Of a DNA stretch of 64,000 bases, positions 7,687-15,536 are shown in pieces (position 1 is the stretch's first letter; every line of letters starts with the position of its first letter). The translations under genes and the position numbers were made by a program. The DNA is taken from positions 62,001 to 126,000 of the forward strand of contig DAIDGQ010000027.1 in the NCBI GenBank assembly GCA_027452215.1. The letters are read 5' to 3'. A model generated the notes under the pieces. It had not been told where the DNA came from. It ran no database searches and was given only the letters and a program-made list of their open reading frames with translations. The DNA is from Granulicella sp. (GTDB taxonomy: Bacteria; Acidobacteriota; Terriglobia; Terriglobales; Acidobacteriaceae).

Positions 7687-9156
7687 TTATTCCGCCACAC
7701 CATCGTTTATTTGGGAGCAATCCATGCTCAGCGTCCCCTTGTTATTAAAAACCAGCCCATTGAAGCGAATGACACTGCCCGCCGCGATAGGTTTGCTATT
7801 GAGCAACTGCGTATTGCTATCCGCGTAAACGATCACGGTATTCGGGTTCGACAGCAGGGTGTTCTGCCCCGGCTGCACCGCAAAATCCGGAAACAGGTCG
7901 TACGGCGCAAGCGTAACAGTGTAGGTCGTGAAGCCGCCGCTCGTGGAGACCGAGCTAACGGTTCCATTGATGGTCTGCGGCACCAGCGTGGCCGTCGTTG
8001 CAGGGGCGTACGTGGGGCCGCCCTGCACGCTAAGCGCATGCGTGCTGAAGAGTACGTTCTGGCCCGGGACTAGGTTTGAAGCGTTGAAGCTTGCGGCAAA
8101 TGGGAGGCTCTGCAAGTTCGTGAGCTGACCGGAAATCTGGAACGTGGTACCGGCAAAGCTGAACAGCTCTATAACGCCCGTTGAAATGAGACCCCGTCCT
8201 TCAACTCCGACCGCAAGCACGGTGGGTACTGAAGCAGGCGTTTGTACCAGCGGCCCACTCGATATGGTCAGATTGGAAGGGTTCGTGTCATCCACAGCGA
8301 CCCGCGTAGCCAAGAGTGAACCGTCCGTTTGGATCGCTACGTCCATATCCACGGGCAAACCCGCGGCAAGCGCCGAAGCGCCGGCAATTCCCTGGAATAC
8401 GGTGTTGCTTCCCGTATTGACTTGCCACGTCGGACCATCGGCACCCGCCACACTGAAACTGGCACCATTCGCAGTGACGGTGTTGATCAGCCCAAGAAGG
8501 CCTGTTGCCTTTCCATTCGTGCTGTTCGTGGGCGAAGCCGCAATCGTCACAGGAGTCAGCGTCAAGGCCGCCGCAACGGAGTTTGTTCCGGACGTCAACG
8601 TGCAATCGAATGGCTGTACCGGCGAAACCGCCAGATCCAGCGCAAGTCCCATCGCGGTCCCGGTCACCGTGATGGGCGATGGCACGCTCACAGTCGAGTT
8701 GAGTGAGAGTTGGATTTGTCGATTGAAGGTATCCTGGTTGGCGGCAGCGTTCAGGCCAACACATAGCGGCGCGTTTGTCGGTTGGGCGACGTCGAAGGCC
8801 GCGGTAGCGGACGTGTAGACATCTTGAGGAATCATCACGGTCGCCAGCGGTTCGGCTGTGCCATTCAAATGCATCACTTCGGCATTCTGGGGCGTAGAAA
8901 ACACAGTGACCGTTTTACCTGACTGGCTGGTCAACGTCAGGCTGGTCAGGGTCAAATAGAGGTGGGAGATCTGATCGTTCGCTGTACTCGACACGAGAAC
9001 AACCACTGATGTATTGCCGGACGAAGTCGGACCAGGGCCATTGCCTCCCCCGCACCCGGAGATGAGGATGGCTGCCAGAGCGATGCCGCAGAGACAAACC
9101 ACTTTGAAACTTTGGAAAGCAGTCCGATGAGTACGTCGCAACAATGCAGAGACCAT
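7687..9156 (-). CDS. Secreted DUF4382-like lipoprotein
   Basis: This is an exported protein of 489 residues. An N-terminal signal peptide with hydrophobic core (VVCLCGIALAAILI) ends in the lipobox SGCGGG, so the mature protein is probably lipid-anchored. The first mature segment (VVVLVSSTANDQISHLYLTL, followed by LTSQSGKTVTVF) resembles DUF4382. The rest is Ser/Thr/Val-rich beta structure with repeated TG-rich stretches, typical of acidobacterial cell-surface proteins. I chose the ATG at 9156 because AAGGAG lies 7 nt upstream; the frame opens further upstream, but that sequence is not secretory. The function is unknown. It stands alone between ftsY and gpsA. Confidence 0.8.
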   Translation of the reverse strand: MVSALLRRTHRTAFQSFKVVCLCGIALAAILISGCGGGNGPGPTSSGNTSVVVLVSSTANDQISHLYLTLTSLTLTSQSGKTVTVFSTPQNAEVMHLNGTAEPLATVMIPQDVYTSATAAFDVAQPTNAPLCVGLNAAANQDTFNRQIQLSLNSTVSVPSPITVTGTAMGLALDLAVSPVQPFDCTLTSGTNSVAAALTLTPVTIAASPTNSTNGKATGLLGLINTVTANGASFSVAGADGPTWQVNTGSNTVFQGIAGASALAAGLPVDMDVAIQTDGSLLATRVAVDDTNPSNLTISSGPLVQTPASVPTVLAVGVEGRGLISTGVIELFSFAGTTFQISGQLTNLQSLPFAASFNASNLVPGQNVLFSTHALSVQGGPTYAPATTATLVPQTINGTVSSVSTSGGFTTYTVTLAPYDLFPDFAVQPGQNTLLSNPNTVIVYADSNTQLLNSKPIAAGSVIRFNGLVFNNKGTLSMDCSQINDGVAE

Positions 9157-9315
9157 GAAACGCTCCTTCGAGCTCAGGAGTATGGGTGCGTTAGGAGAGC
9201 TAAAACAACGGGAATTGCAATACCGGATAGTGTACACGCGGAGATGCTTACCTCCCGCAATCTCGCACTCTCGGCGACTTCGTTGTCTCAGCCGTAGGTT
9301 CGGTTGCAGGAGCAG

Positions 9316-10311
9316 CTACTCGGTGCGGCCAGGGCGGGACATAAGTTCGCGGATCGCATCCAGAGGTGCTTTATCCGCGTGGAGGATCGCGGCCATCTGC
9401 TCCGTGATGGGCATCTCGACCCCGTAGCGACGAGCCAGCCCAAGCGCTGCAGTGGTGGTGCTCACTCCTTCCGCGACCTTGCCGTTCAGGCCGGCGATGA
9501 TGTCCTCGAGCTTCCGGCCCTTGCCCAGTTCGACGCCCACCGTCCGGTTGCGCGAAAGCCCTCCCGTGCAGGTCAGCACCAGATCGCCAATGCCCGAGAG
9601 CCCGGACATGGTCTCGCGTCGGCCTCCGCAGGCCATCGTCAGTCGCGTGATCTCGGCAATGCCGCGCGTGATCAGAGCGGACGTAGCATTGTTGCCCAGC
9701 TCCAGGCCCGTGACGACTCCGGCCGCCAGCGCGATCACGTTCTTGAGCGCTCCTCCGAGCTCCGTACCGATAACATCCTCATTGCGATATGTCCGCAGCG
9801 ACGCTGAGCTGAAGTCGTCCTGCAGAGACTTCCCCAGGACCGGATCGTCGATCGCGAGCGTGATCGCCGTGGGCATCGCTGCCGCCACCTCCTGCGCAAA
9901 CGACGGTCCTCCGAGCGTGCCAATAGGATTGGACGGAGCATACTCGAACATGATCTGCGACATCCGAAGAAACGTCTTCTCCTCGATACCCTTGCTCGCG
10001 GACAGCAGAACCTGTTTGTGGCTGATCACCGGTCCGATCTGCGTCATGATCGAACGCAGCGCCTGCGACGGCGTAACGCACAGCACAATGTCCGCTCCGG
10101 CGACAGCCTGCGTAAGATTGTTCGTGACCTTGACGTCGGCAGGAAGAATGAAGCCCGGAAGGTAGCGGGTATTTTCGCCGGTATCGTTCAGTTGCGCGGC
10201 ATGATCGGGAGAGTGTGCCCAGAGGGTGAGTTTATGCCCGCTCCGGCGTGCGAGCGATACGGTTAGCGCGGTTCCCCACGCGCCTGCGCCGATGACTGCG
10301 ATGCGGCTCAT
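9316..10311 (-). CDS. gpsA: NAD(P)-dependent glycerol-3-phosphate dehydrogenase
   Basis: GpsA reduces dihydroxyacetone phosphate to sn-glycerol-3-phosphate, the backbone for phospholipids. The 331-residue protein starts with the nucleotide-binding motif IAVIGAGAWGTALTVSLA and contains LSASKGIEEKT, the GPSFAQEVA substrate loop, the catalytic region ALKNVIALAAGVVTGLELG with its lysine, and GIGDLVLTC. It overlaps plsY by 4 nt (ATGA), so the enzyme that makes glycerol-3-phosphate is translationally coupled to the acyltransferase that uses it. Confidence 0.97.
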   Translation of the reverse strand: MSRIAVIGAGAWGTALTVSLARRSGHKLTLWAHSPDHAAQLNDTGENTRYLPGFILPADVKVTNNLTQAVAGADIVLCVTPSQALRSIMTQIGPVISHKQVLLSASKGIEEKTFLRMSQIMFEYAPSNPIGTLGGPSFAQEVAAAMPTAITLAIDDPVLGKSLQDDFSSASLRTYRNEDVIGTELGGALKNVIALAAGVVTGLELGNNATSALITRGIAEITRLTMACGGRRETMSGLSGIGDLVLTCTGGLSRNRTVGVELGKGRKLEDIIAGLNGKVAEGVSTTTAALGLARRYGVEMPITEQMAAILHADKAPLDAIRELMSRPGRTE

Positions 10312-10973
10312 GCATTTACCTTCTTTTCGTTTGAGTCAGGGTTCGTGGTTGAGTCAGGCTTCTTGTTGCTTCCAAAGCGGCTCTCCGTTCCATGCAGGAG
10401 ACGCACAATATTGGCGCGGTGTTTGAGGATGCTCACCACCGAGATGCAGGTGAGCCCGGCAAGCAGCTCAGCCGAGCGCTTCGGTACCAGCAGCAGAGCG
10501 AAGATCGGAATCGAGATCGCCGCTAGGATCGATCCGAGCGACACCAGTCGCGTCATCGCGACCACCAGGATGAACAGGCCCAGCGCCGACAGCGCAACCC
10601 ACGGAACCAGCGCGACGAACACCCCAAGCGCTGTAGCGATTCCTTTGCCGCCCTTGAACTTCAGCCAGATTGGGAAGACGTGGCCGAGCACCGCGACCAC
10701 AGCCGCAGCGACCGCCAGCGCCGACGGACCGTGCGACGTGTTCGGCGCGAAGTGCATCGCGAGTATCACCGCAACATAGCCCTTGAGTGCGTCAAGCAGC
10801 AGCGTCAGCAGCCCAAGGCCCTTCCCGCCGGAGCGAGCTACATTCGTTGCTCCGATATTGCCGCTGCCCGTAGCACGAACGTCCTGGTGACGGAACAGGA
10901 GGACGAGCACATAGCCGAACGGAATCGATCCGAGCAGGTAAGCAGTCGTCAGTGTGAGCATCCAGAGAGTCAT
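10308..10973 (-). CDS. plsY: Glycerol-3-phosphate acyltransferase PlsY
   Basis: PlsY is an integral-membrane enzyme that transfers the acyl group of acyl-phosphate to glycerol-3-phosphate, giving lysophosphatidic acid. The 221-residue protein has several hydrophobic segments and the family motifs: GSIPFGYV, the Gly-rich GSGNIGATNVAR, GHVFPIWLKFKGGKGIATALG, and a C-terminal cytoplasmic tail. It is followed by gpsA with ATGA overlap and preceded by cinA with 31 bp between. The C-terminal 25 residues are charged and variable. Confidence 0.96.
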   Translation of the reverse strand: MTLWMLTLTTAYLLGSIPFGYVLVLLFRHQDVRATGSGNIGATNVARSGGKGLGLLTLLLDALKGYVAVILAMHFAPNTSHGPSALAVAAAVVAVLGHVFPIWLKFKGGKGIATALGVFVALVPWVALSALGLFILVVAMTRLVSLGSILAAISIPIFALLLVPKRSAELLAGLTCISVVSILKHRANIVRLLHGTESRFGSNKKPDSTTNPDSNEKKVNA

Positions 10974-11004
10974 ATCGTGCCGCTGTTGAGTTTACCAGTG
11001 CAAC

Positions 11005-12258
11005 CTATTGGAGGAAGTGACGAAGCATTTCGAGCGCGTGTTGGGTGCACCACAGGCGCACCCGCTCGCGGTCGCCCGTGATATGCAGTTGCCTCACCTG
11101 CGTGTCTTCGCCGTCAGTGAGGGCGATGTATACCAGGCCCACAGGCTTGGCCGCGTCGGGCCCGCGGGCGATCGCCGGCCCCGCAATCCCGGTAACGCTC
11201 AGCCCAAGGGTGCTCCCCGTCCGGCGGCGGATTCCCTCCGCCAGGGCGCGCGCCACCGGCTCGCTCACCGCTCCGTGTTCTTCGAGCAGGTACGCAGGAA
11301 CATCGGCAAGCGCTGTCTTACTCCGGTCAGAGTACGCAATCGCCCCTCCGAGGAAGACCCGCGAGCTGTTAGGCACTGCCGTAAGGCGCTCCCCAAGCCA
11401 TCCTCCCGTGCAGCTCTCCGCCACCGAGAGCGTATGGTTGCGTACCCCGAGCATCAGGAGCACAACCTCCTCAAGCGACTCCCCATTGAATGAAAAAATG
11501 TCGTCGCCCATCTCCGCCGCCACAAGGTCCAGGACGGCATCCACGCGGGCTTCGGCCTCGGCCAGCGTAGGCTTCACGCAAAGAAAGTGCAGCTGAATCT
11601 CCGCATGTCCCGCCAGGATCGTCGTCTCCACGTCCGGAAACTGCTGGTAGATCGGCGCCGTCCGAGCGTCAACCTGGCTCTCCGGAATCAGGGCCATGCG
11701 CAACATGCGGCGAGCCAGATGGTTCGCCGGAAGCGTTGCCGCAAGACGAGCCTTGCAGTCGTTGTCGAACAGCGGCTTCAGCTCCTTCGGAGGCCCCGGA
11801 AGCAGGATAACCAGCTTGCGAAACCCCTCGAACGTCGTGTCCAGCCACTGGCCCGGAGCGCTGCCGTTGGTGTTGGGCAGGATCGTCGCCCCGGCCAGAA
11901 CGTCGGCCTGGCGAGCGTTGTTCGCAGGCATCGCCATATTACGCGCCGCGAACCGCTGGGCCAGAGACTGCAGCAGCGTTTCGTCGCGGCGCAGTTCCAG
12001 CTGCAGAGCTTCGCCGACGCACTCGCGCGTTAGGTCGTCTTCGGTCGGGCCAAGTCCTCCCGACAGCAGGACGATGTCGGACCGGTTCAGCGCGATCCGA
12101 ATCGCCGCAGTCAGGTGCTTCCGATTGTCCCCGACAATCGTCTTGAAGGCGACCGACACGCCCAGGTCGTTCAGGCCCGCCGTAAGGTACAAGGAGTTCG
12201 TGTCCTGACGGTGGGGAGTCAGCATCTCGGAACCGACGGCGATGATCTCGGCTAGCAT
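11005..12258 (-). CDS. cinA: CinA-type nicotinamide mononucleotide deamidase / competence-damage protein
   Basis: CinA-type proteins combine an N-terminal MoaB/MogA-like domain (ADP-ribose pyrophosphatase activity in some homologues) with a C-terminal PncC domain that deamidates nicotinamide mononucleotide, recycling the pyridine nucleotide. The 417-residue protein shows both: AEIIAVGSEMLTPHRQDTNS and LLSGGLGPTEDDLTRE at the N-terminus, and AESCTGGWLGERLTAVPNSS with GLSVTGIAGP at the C-terminus. The start at 12258 overlaps the end of the upstream J-domain gene by 7 nt, and plsY follows after 31 bp. Confidence 0.95.
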   Translation of the reverse strand: MLAEIIAVGSEMLTPHRQDTNSLYLTAGLNDLGVSVAFKTIVGDNRKHLTAAIRIALNRSDIVLLSGGLGPTEDDLTRECVGEALQLELRRDETLLQSLAQRFAARNMAMPANNARQADVLAGATILPNTNGSAPGQWLDTTFEGFRKLVILLPGPPKELKPLFDNDCKARLAATLPANHLARRMLRMALIPESQVDARTAPIYQQFPDVETTILAGHAEIQLHFLCVKPTLAEAEARVDAVLDLVAAEMGDDIFSFNGESLEEVVLLMLGVRNHTLSVAESCTGGWLGERLTAVPNSSRVFLGGAIAYSDRSKTALADVPAYLLEEHGAVSEPVARALAEGIRRRTGSTLGLSVTGIAGPAIARGPDAAKPVGLVYIALTDGEDTQVRQLHITGDRERVRLWCTQHALEMLRHFLQ

Positions 12259-13175
12259 TTGTCTGGATTGATGTTAGCGCGAGAGCCTGTGCGCGCATGG
12301 CCTTTCCTTGGAAGAGGTTGGACGATCTCGGCCGTCAGCAGCGGTGAAGGGTCAAAGACCGGCTGGTGGCGCCGAATTCGAGCCTGATCGAGCTCGTACC
12401 GGCGCATCGCAATCCCGATGCTTCCCTTGACCCGTGCCGCCAGCTCGGCCAGCAGGTCCTGCCCATGCAGCGCCGCGCGCACAGTGCGCTCCCTCAGCTC
12501 CGCCATCTCCGACTGCGCCAGGGCTTCGATCTCCGCTTCGATAAGCGCCATGTCGGCCATAGCTTGTTCCATTTGCGAGAGCACATGCGCCAGTGCGGCG
12601 GCCGTGCTCGTCAGGTCGCCGCTATCTGTCGAAGGATCATACCCATGCAGCATACGGTGGAGCAGGTCAGCGTCGTCGCGGCGCAGCGCGTCGTTCGCCT
12701 GGGCCATCAGGTGGGTCCGGCGCAGCTCGTCCTGCGGATCGCTCGCGAAGTCAGGATGGATGCGTTTGGCCACCTCCCGGAAGAGTGCCTTGAGGTCGAA
12801 GAAGGCTTGCCGCGTCACGCCCTGCTGCGTTTCAGCTTGCTGCGTTTCAGCTTGCTGCGTTTCGGCTCGCGGCGTCTCGGCTTCTGCCGGAGGCTCGGAT
12901 TCGGCCTCCGCGAAAGCTTCGGGGATCGCCGCAGGCGAGTTGAGTTCGGCGATGCGCTCCTCCCACTCGTCCAGCTGGATGTAGAGCACTCCGACCTGCC
13001 GTATGTACCGCCCTTCAAAGCTGTTGAGCTGCGCGCGCAGTGCGGCGAGCTCAGCTTCCCGGTCCGCCAACGCCGAGCGTACGACGGCGAGCTCAGCCCG
13101 TCTGCGATAGAGTTCGGCCTCCTCCATCGTCGGCTGGCGGAAGATGGCTGCGGGCTGGGGCTTCGTAACTGGCAT
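12252..13175 (-). CDS. J-domain protein with coiled-coil N-terminus
   Basis: This 307-residue soluble protein is not DnaJ itself. Residues about 20-95 are a charged coiled coil (RRRAELAVVRSALADREAEL). Next comes a low-complexity linker containing a five-residue repeat, AETQQ three times in a row. A J-like domain sits near residues 125-175: FFDLKALFREVAKRIHPDF, with the HPD triad, then AQANDALRRDDADLLHRML. The C-terminus is a second helical domain. J proteins recruit DnaK to specific clients, and the client here is unknown. It starts the cinA-plsY-gpsA gene series and overlaps cinA. No strong ribosome site is seen at the ATG at 13175. Confidence 0.72.
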   Translation of the reverse strand: MPVTKPQPAAIFRQPTMEEAELYRRRAELAVVRSALADREAELAALRAQLNSFEGRYIRQVGVLYIQLDEWEERIAELNSPAAIPEAFAEAESEPPAEAETPRAETQQAETQQAETQQGVTRQAFFDLKALFREVAKRIHPDFASDPQDELRRTHLMAQANDALRRDDADLLHRMLHGYDPSTDSGDLTSTAAALAHVLSQMEQAMADMALIEAEIEALAQSEMAELRERTVRAALHGQDLLAELAARVKGSIGIAMRRYELDQARIRRHQPVFDPSPLLTAEIVQPLPRKGHARTGSRANINPDKC

Positions 13176-13377
13176 GTATCTGGTTTGATGTTAAGCGGTG
13201 ATATGGGGTTTGTGGGAGCTCATGCGCTGATACTGGGATGAGCCAGGGGATCAGCGAGTTAGAGCAATAGCTCGCGATGGAGTTCAGCCCTTGCGGGCAG
13301 TAATAAGACCTAAGCAGCAGGATGGAGTCCACAAAGCACTCACGACAGGGTCCGGGGCGGTGTCGAATTGAGTGCAC

Positions 13378-14502
13378 CTAGCGGGCTGGCTCGTAGCCCC
13401 CGGGTACGCCGTTCGGCGAGAGGACGAGCTGCCACACTTGCAGGGCTCTCGCGCGAAATGCGCCGGCACAGCTGAGCAGGTAATACTGCCACATGCGCTG
13501 GAAGCGCTCGTCGAATCGCTTCGCGAGGGTCCCTCGCTCGATCGACGCTCGGAAGTTCTTCGACCAGGCCATCAGGGTGAAGTCATAGTCCGCGCCGAAG
13601 TTATGCAGGTCTTCGACGACGAAACGGCCTTCCACCTCGGTCGCGATCTGGCGCAGTGAGGGAAGTTTGCCGTTAGGGAAGATGTGGGTGCTCATCCACG
13701 GTTCTCCAGCGATTTCGGTGCGAAGGCTCCCAATCGTGTGGAGGAGGAACAGGCCCTCCGGCCGCAGGCAGCGTCGGATCAAGTCGAAAAAGGTGGAGTA
13801 GTTCTTGACTCCAACGTGCTCAAACATACCCACCGAGACAATCGCATCCACTTGCCCGGTATAGGTGCGATAGTCCTCAAGGAGGATCTCGACAGGGAGG
13901 CCATCGCAGCGTGCGCGGGCGTAGCGTGCCTGGTGTTCGGAGATCGTGAGGCCGATGACGCGGACCCCGTAGTTCTCCGCCGCGAAGCGCGCAAAACTTC
14001 CCCAGCCGCAGCCGATCTCCAGCAACGTGCAGCCGGGCTGGAGATGCAGCTTACGGCAGATCAGATCATGCTTCGCGAACTGCGCATCGTCAAGCGTGCT
14101 GGCCCCGCTGTGAAGGTAGCCGCAGCTGTAGGTCATTTTGTCGCCGAGCATGGAGCGGAACAGATCTTCGTCCAGATCGTAGTGTCGCTTGCCGACTTCG
14201 AAGGCACGTCCAACGCTTTGCAGATTGGCGAGATAGGCCATGCCGGTGCCCAGCAACTGGGGAAGAAAAATTCCGGCCTTGCGGTCAATATCGGCCTTCA
14301 GGAGCCGGTAGAAGAGGTCGTCAAGACTTGGGCAGTCCCACCAGCCGTACAGGTACGAGTTGCCGAGACCGAGAGTGCCCTGCCAACGGATAAGGTTGAA
14401 CATCGCGGGGGTCTTCACACGGATGTCGCAGGGTTGAGGACCGTTCAGAAAGATTCCGGCCGATGCGAGGAGAGATTGAAACCAATGCTCTGCGGTTTGC
14501 AT
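13378..14502 (-). CDS. cfa: Cyclopropane-fatty-acyl-phospholipid synthase
   Basis: This SAM-dependent enzyme methylenates cis double bonds of membrane phospholipid acyl chains. The 374-residue protein has a family N-terminal lipid-binding region (VGKRHYDLDEDLFRSMLGD, MTYSCGYLHSGASTLDDAQ), SAM-binding motif LLEIGCGWGSFARFAAENYG, IVSVGMFEHVGVKNYSTFF with the conserved acidic site, and a C-terminal part (RMWQYYLLSCAGAFRARALQ) typical of CFA synthases. It is divergent from the ncRNA candidate at 14690 and may share that intergenic promoter region. Confidence 0.94.
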   Translation of the reverse strand: MQTAEHWFQSLLASAGIFLNGPQPCDIRVKTPAMFNLIRWQGTLGLGNSYLYGWWDCPSLDDLFYRLLKADIDRKAGIFLPQLLGTGMAYLANLQSVGRAFEVGKRHYDLDEDLFRSMLGDKMTYSCGYLHSGASTLDDAQFAKHDLICRKLHLQPGCTLLEIGCGWGSFARFAAENYGVRVIGLTISEHQARYARARCDGLPVEILLEDYRTYTGQVDAIVSVGMFEHVGVKNYSTFFDLIRRCLRPEGLFLLHTIGSLRTEIAGEPWMSTHIFPNGKLPSLRQIATEVEGRFVVEDLHNFGADYDFTLMAWSKNFRASIERGTLAKRFDERFQRMWQYYLLSCAGAFRARALQVWQLVLSPNGVPGGYEPAR

Positions 14503-14689
14503 GCGTCCTCCTGCAAGTCGCTACAACCATTGGATGTAGCGAGGGCCAAGCATACACGCTTGTACCGTTCCGATTATGTGACGAGCGCTGTTGAAAGCGG
14601 CGGGACTCACTAATTTCGCACTTTTGAGTCGACATTTCCACAGAAATTAACTTGTATTTTTACGCGAATTAAGTGGCATGATTCTTAGC
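14503..14689. other. Divergent intergenic region upstream of cfa and the ncRNA candidate
   Basis: The region contains an AT-rich block at 14640-14680, unusual in this GC-rich window, that probably holds the promoter of the plus-strand RNA. TTGTAT (14653-14658) and CATGAT (14678-14683) are 19 bp apart, a weak sigma-70 match. A TGGCATG...TTAGCA sequence also resembles a sigma-54 site, but its GG-GC spacing is one base too long. No coding sequence is supported here. Confidence 0.4.
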
Positions 14690-14966
14690 AACGGAGGAGA
14701 GATCCTCCAGAGAAGAGAGAAGAAATTGAGGCGGCTGGAGACTCGGACGCGAGACTCTACTTCGGGAAACCGAAGGACAACAGGCGCCGAAGATGACGCT
14801 CGCAGGACGTGACGGAACGGAAGAACGAAGGGCAAGCGGGTTCGCCTGCAGGTCCGGAGGGAAGCCGGGACGACAAGGTTATGATTCGGAGCCGAAGCCG
14901 GATCTTCGAAATATTCGGACGGCGGAAGGGCGAGTCCTCGAAAGGGGATTCGCCCTTTGGCTTTTG
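14690..14966 (+). ncRNA. Candidate structured non-coding RNA, about 275 nt
   Basis: There is no credible coding frame, but the plus strand folds into many local helices: GGAGGA-GAGA-TCCTCC (14693-14708, GNRA loop), a hairpin with CTCG-GACG-CGAG core (14737-14758), CTTCGG-GAAA-CCGAAG (14760-14775, GNRA loop), GTCCGG...CCGGGAC (14852-14871), and a closing intrinsic terminator at 14926-14965. A long-range pairing of GGAC/AGGCG (from 14776) with CGCCT/GTCC (to 14855) is also possible. An AT-rich promoter-like region lies upstream, and no plus-strand gene follows, so this is not a leader. It does not show RNase P, tmRNA or SRP RNA signatures. A 6S-like or lineage-specific RNA is possible. Confidence 0.5.
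14926..14965 (+). terminator. Intrinsic terminator of the ncRNA candidate
   Basis: AAGGGCGAGTCC (14926-14937) pairs with the segment ending at 14957 (GGATTCGCCCTT) through 12 bp with one G-U pair. The loop is short and the stem is followed by TTTGGCTTTTG. This is the strongest rho-independent terminator in the left third of the window, and it belongs to no annotated plus-strand gene. Confidence 0.75.
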
Positions 14967-15062
14967 TGGTCCTTCGCGGACGGCGAGGGTGGGGTTCATG
15001 TTGGGTTAGGAACGGGAACCATGTGGGGAAATTTGTCGAGTGCGTGGGGACTTGAAGATCGT

Positions 15063-15120
15063 CGGGGTCCTTCGACTGCGCAGCTCGCGAAGTGCCGCGA
15101 GCTGCTTCGCTCAGGATGAG
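15063..15120. repeat. REP-like intergenic repeat (CCTTCGACT...CAGGATGAG type)
   Basis: The stretch GGTCCTTCGACTGCGCAGCT followed by a CGCGAAGTGCCGCGAGCTG palindrome and GCTTCGCTCAGGATGAG resembles a short repeat seen between genes in many soil bacteria. It contains an internal inverted repeat (CAGCTCGCG / CGCGAGCTG). It lies at the 3' end of the membrane protein gene that stops at 15111 and overlaps its last codons. Confidence 0.45.
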
Positions 15121-15536
15121 TGAGTTTTGGTGGGGTTCGAGAAGAGCTTGAGAGCAGTGAGGTAGATCGCAGTCGTTAGGAACGAGACAACCGCTGCCAA
15201 ACCTACGAGATAGTAAGCTTCGCGCTTGTAATTGAGGCCGGTGTGGTTTGCGATCGCGGCGTAGATTCCGATGGCAAACATGATTCCCGGACCAATTAAT
15301 GTTCCGATGACTGCGAGTTTCCATATCGGCAGACTGTCTGCCTTTTTGGGAACTACGATTATCGGCAAGGCGATCAGCCAGCCGGGAATCACGAGAATGC
15401 TTGCGAAGTAAATGAAGCCGAATACATGCTCGAAGAGCAGATGCTTGTCTCCTGGAATGCCAAATGAAATGCCGAGGACCAACTCAGCAGTGATGGCGCT
15501 AGCGAATGAAAGCACTACTCGCTTCCAGCGGGTCAT
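15111..15536 (-). CDS. Small integral membrane protein, unknown function
   Basis: This 141-residue protein has four hydrophobic segments: VVLSFASAITAELVLGISFG, then HVFGFIYFASILVIPGWLIA, then AVIGTLIGPGIMFAIGIYAA, and YYLVGLAAVVSFLTTAIYLT. I recognise no family. The ATG at 15536 overlaps the TGA stop of the preceding NHL gene (ATGA), implying translational coupling; no separate ribosome site is present. An upstream extension of the frame would run inside the NHL gene and is rejected. Confidence 0.65.
   Translation of the reverse strand: MTRWKRVVLSFASAITAELVLGISFGIPGDKHLLFEHVFGFIYFASILVIPGWLIALPIIVVPKKADSLPIWKLAVIGTLIGPGIMFAIGIYAAIANHTGLNYKREAYYLVGLAAVVSFLTTAIYLTALKLFSNPTKTHSS

Noticed and set aside
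14673-14690. Sigma-54-like promoter (TGGCATG...TTAGCA)
   Set aside because: The distance between GG and GC is 11 instead of 10 bases and the C after TGGCA is a T.
14849-14866. CAGGTCCGGAGGGAAGC resembles the SRP RNA domain IV motif
   Set aside because: The following bases read CGG instead of the conserved AGC, and the flanks do not pair as helix 8 requires; the segment pairs better in its own GTCCGG/CCGGGAC hairpin.
14647-15324. Long minus-strand frame through the ncRNA region
   Set aside because: The translation is Arg/Pro/Ser-rich without any domain, crosses a strong terminator and runs over a real gene.
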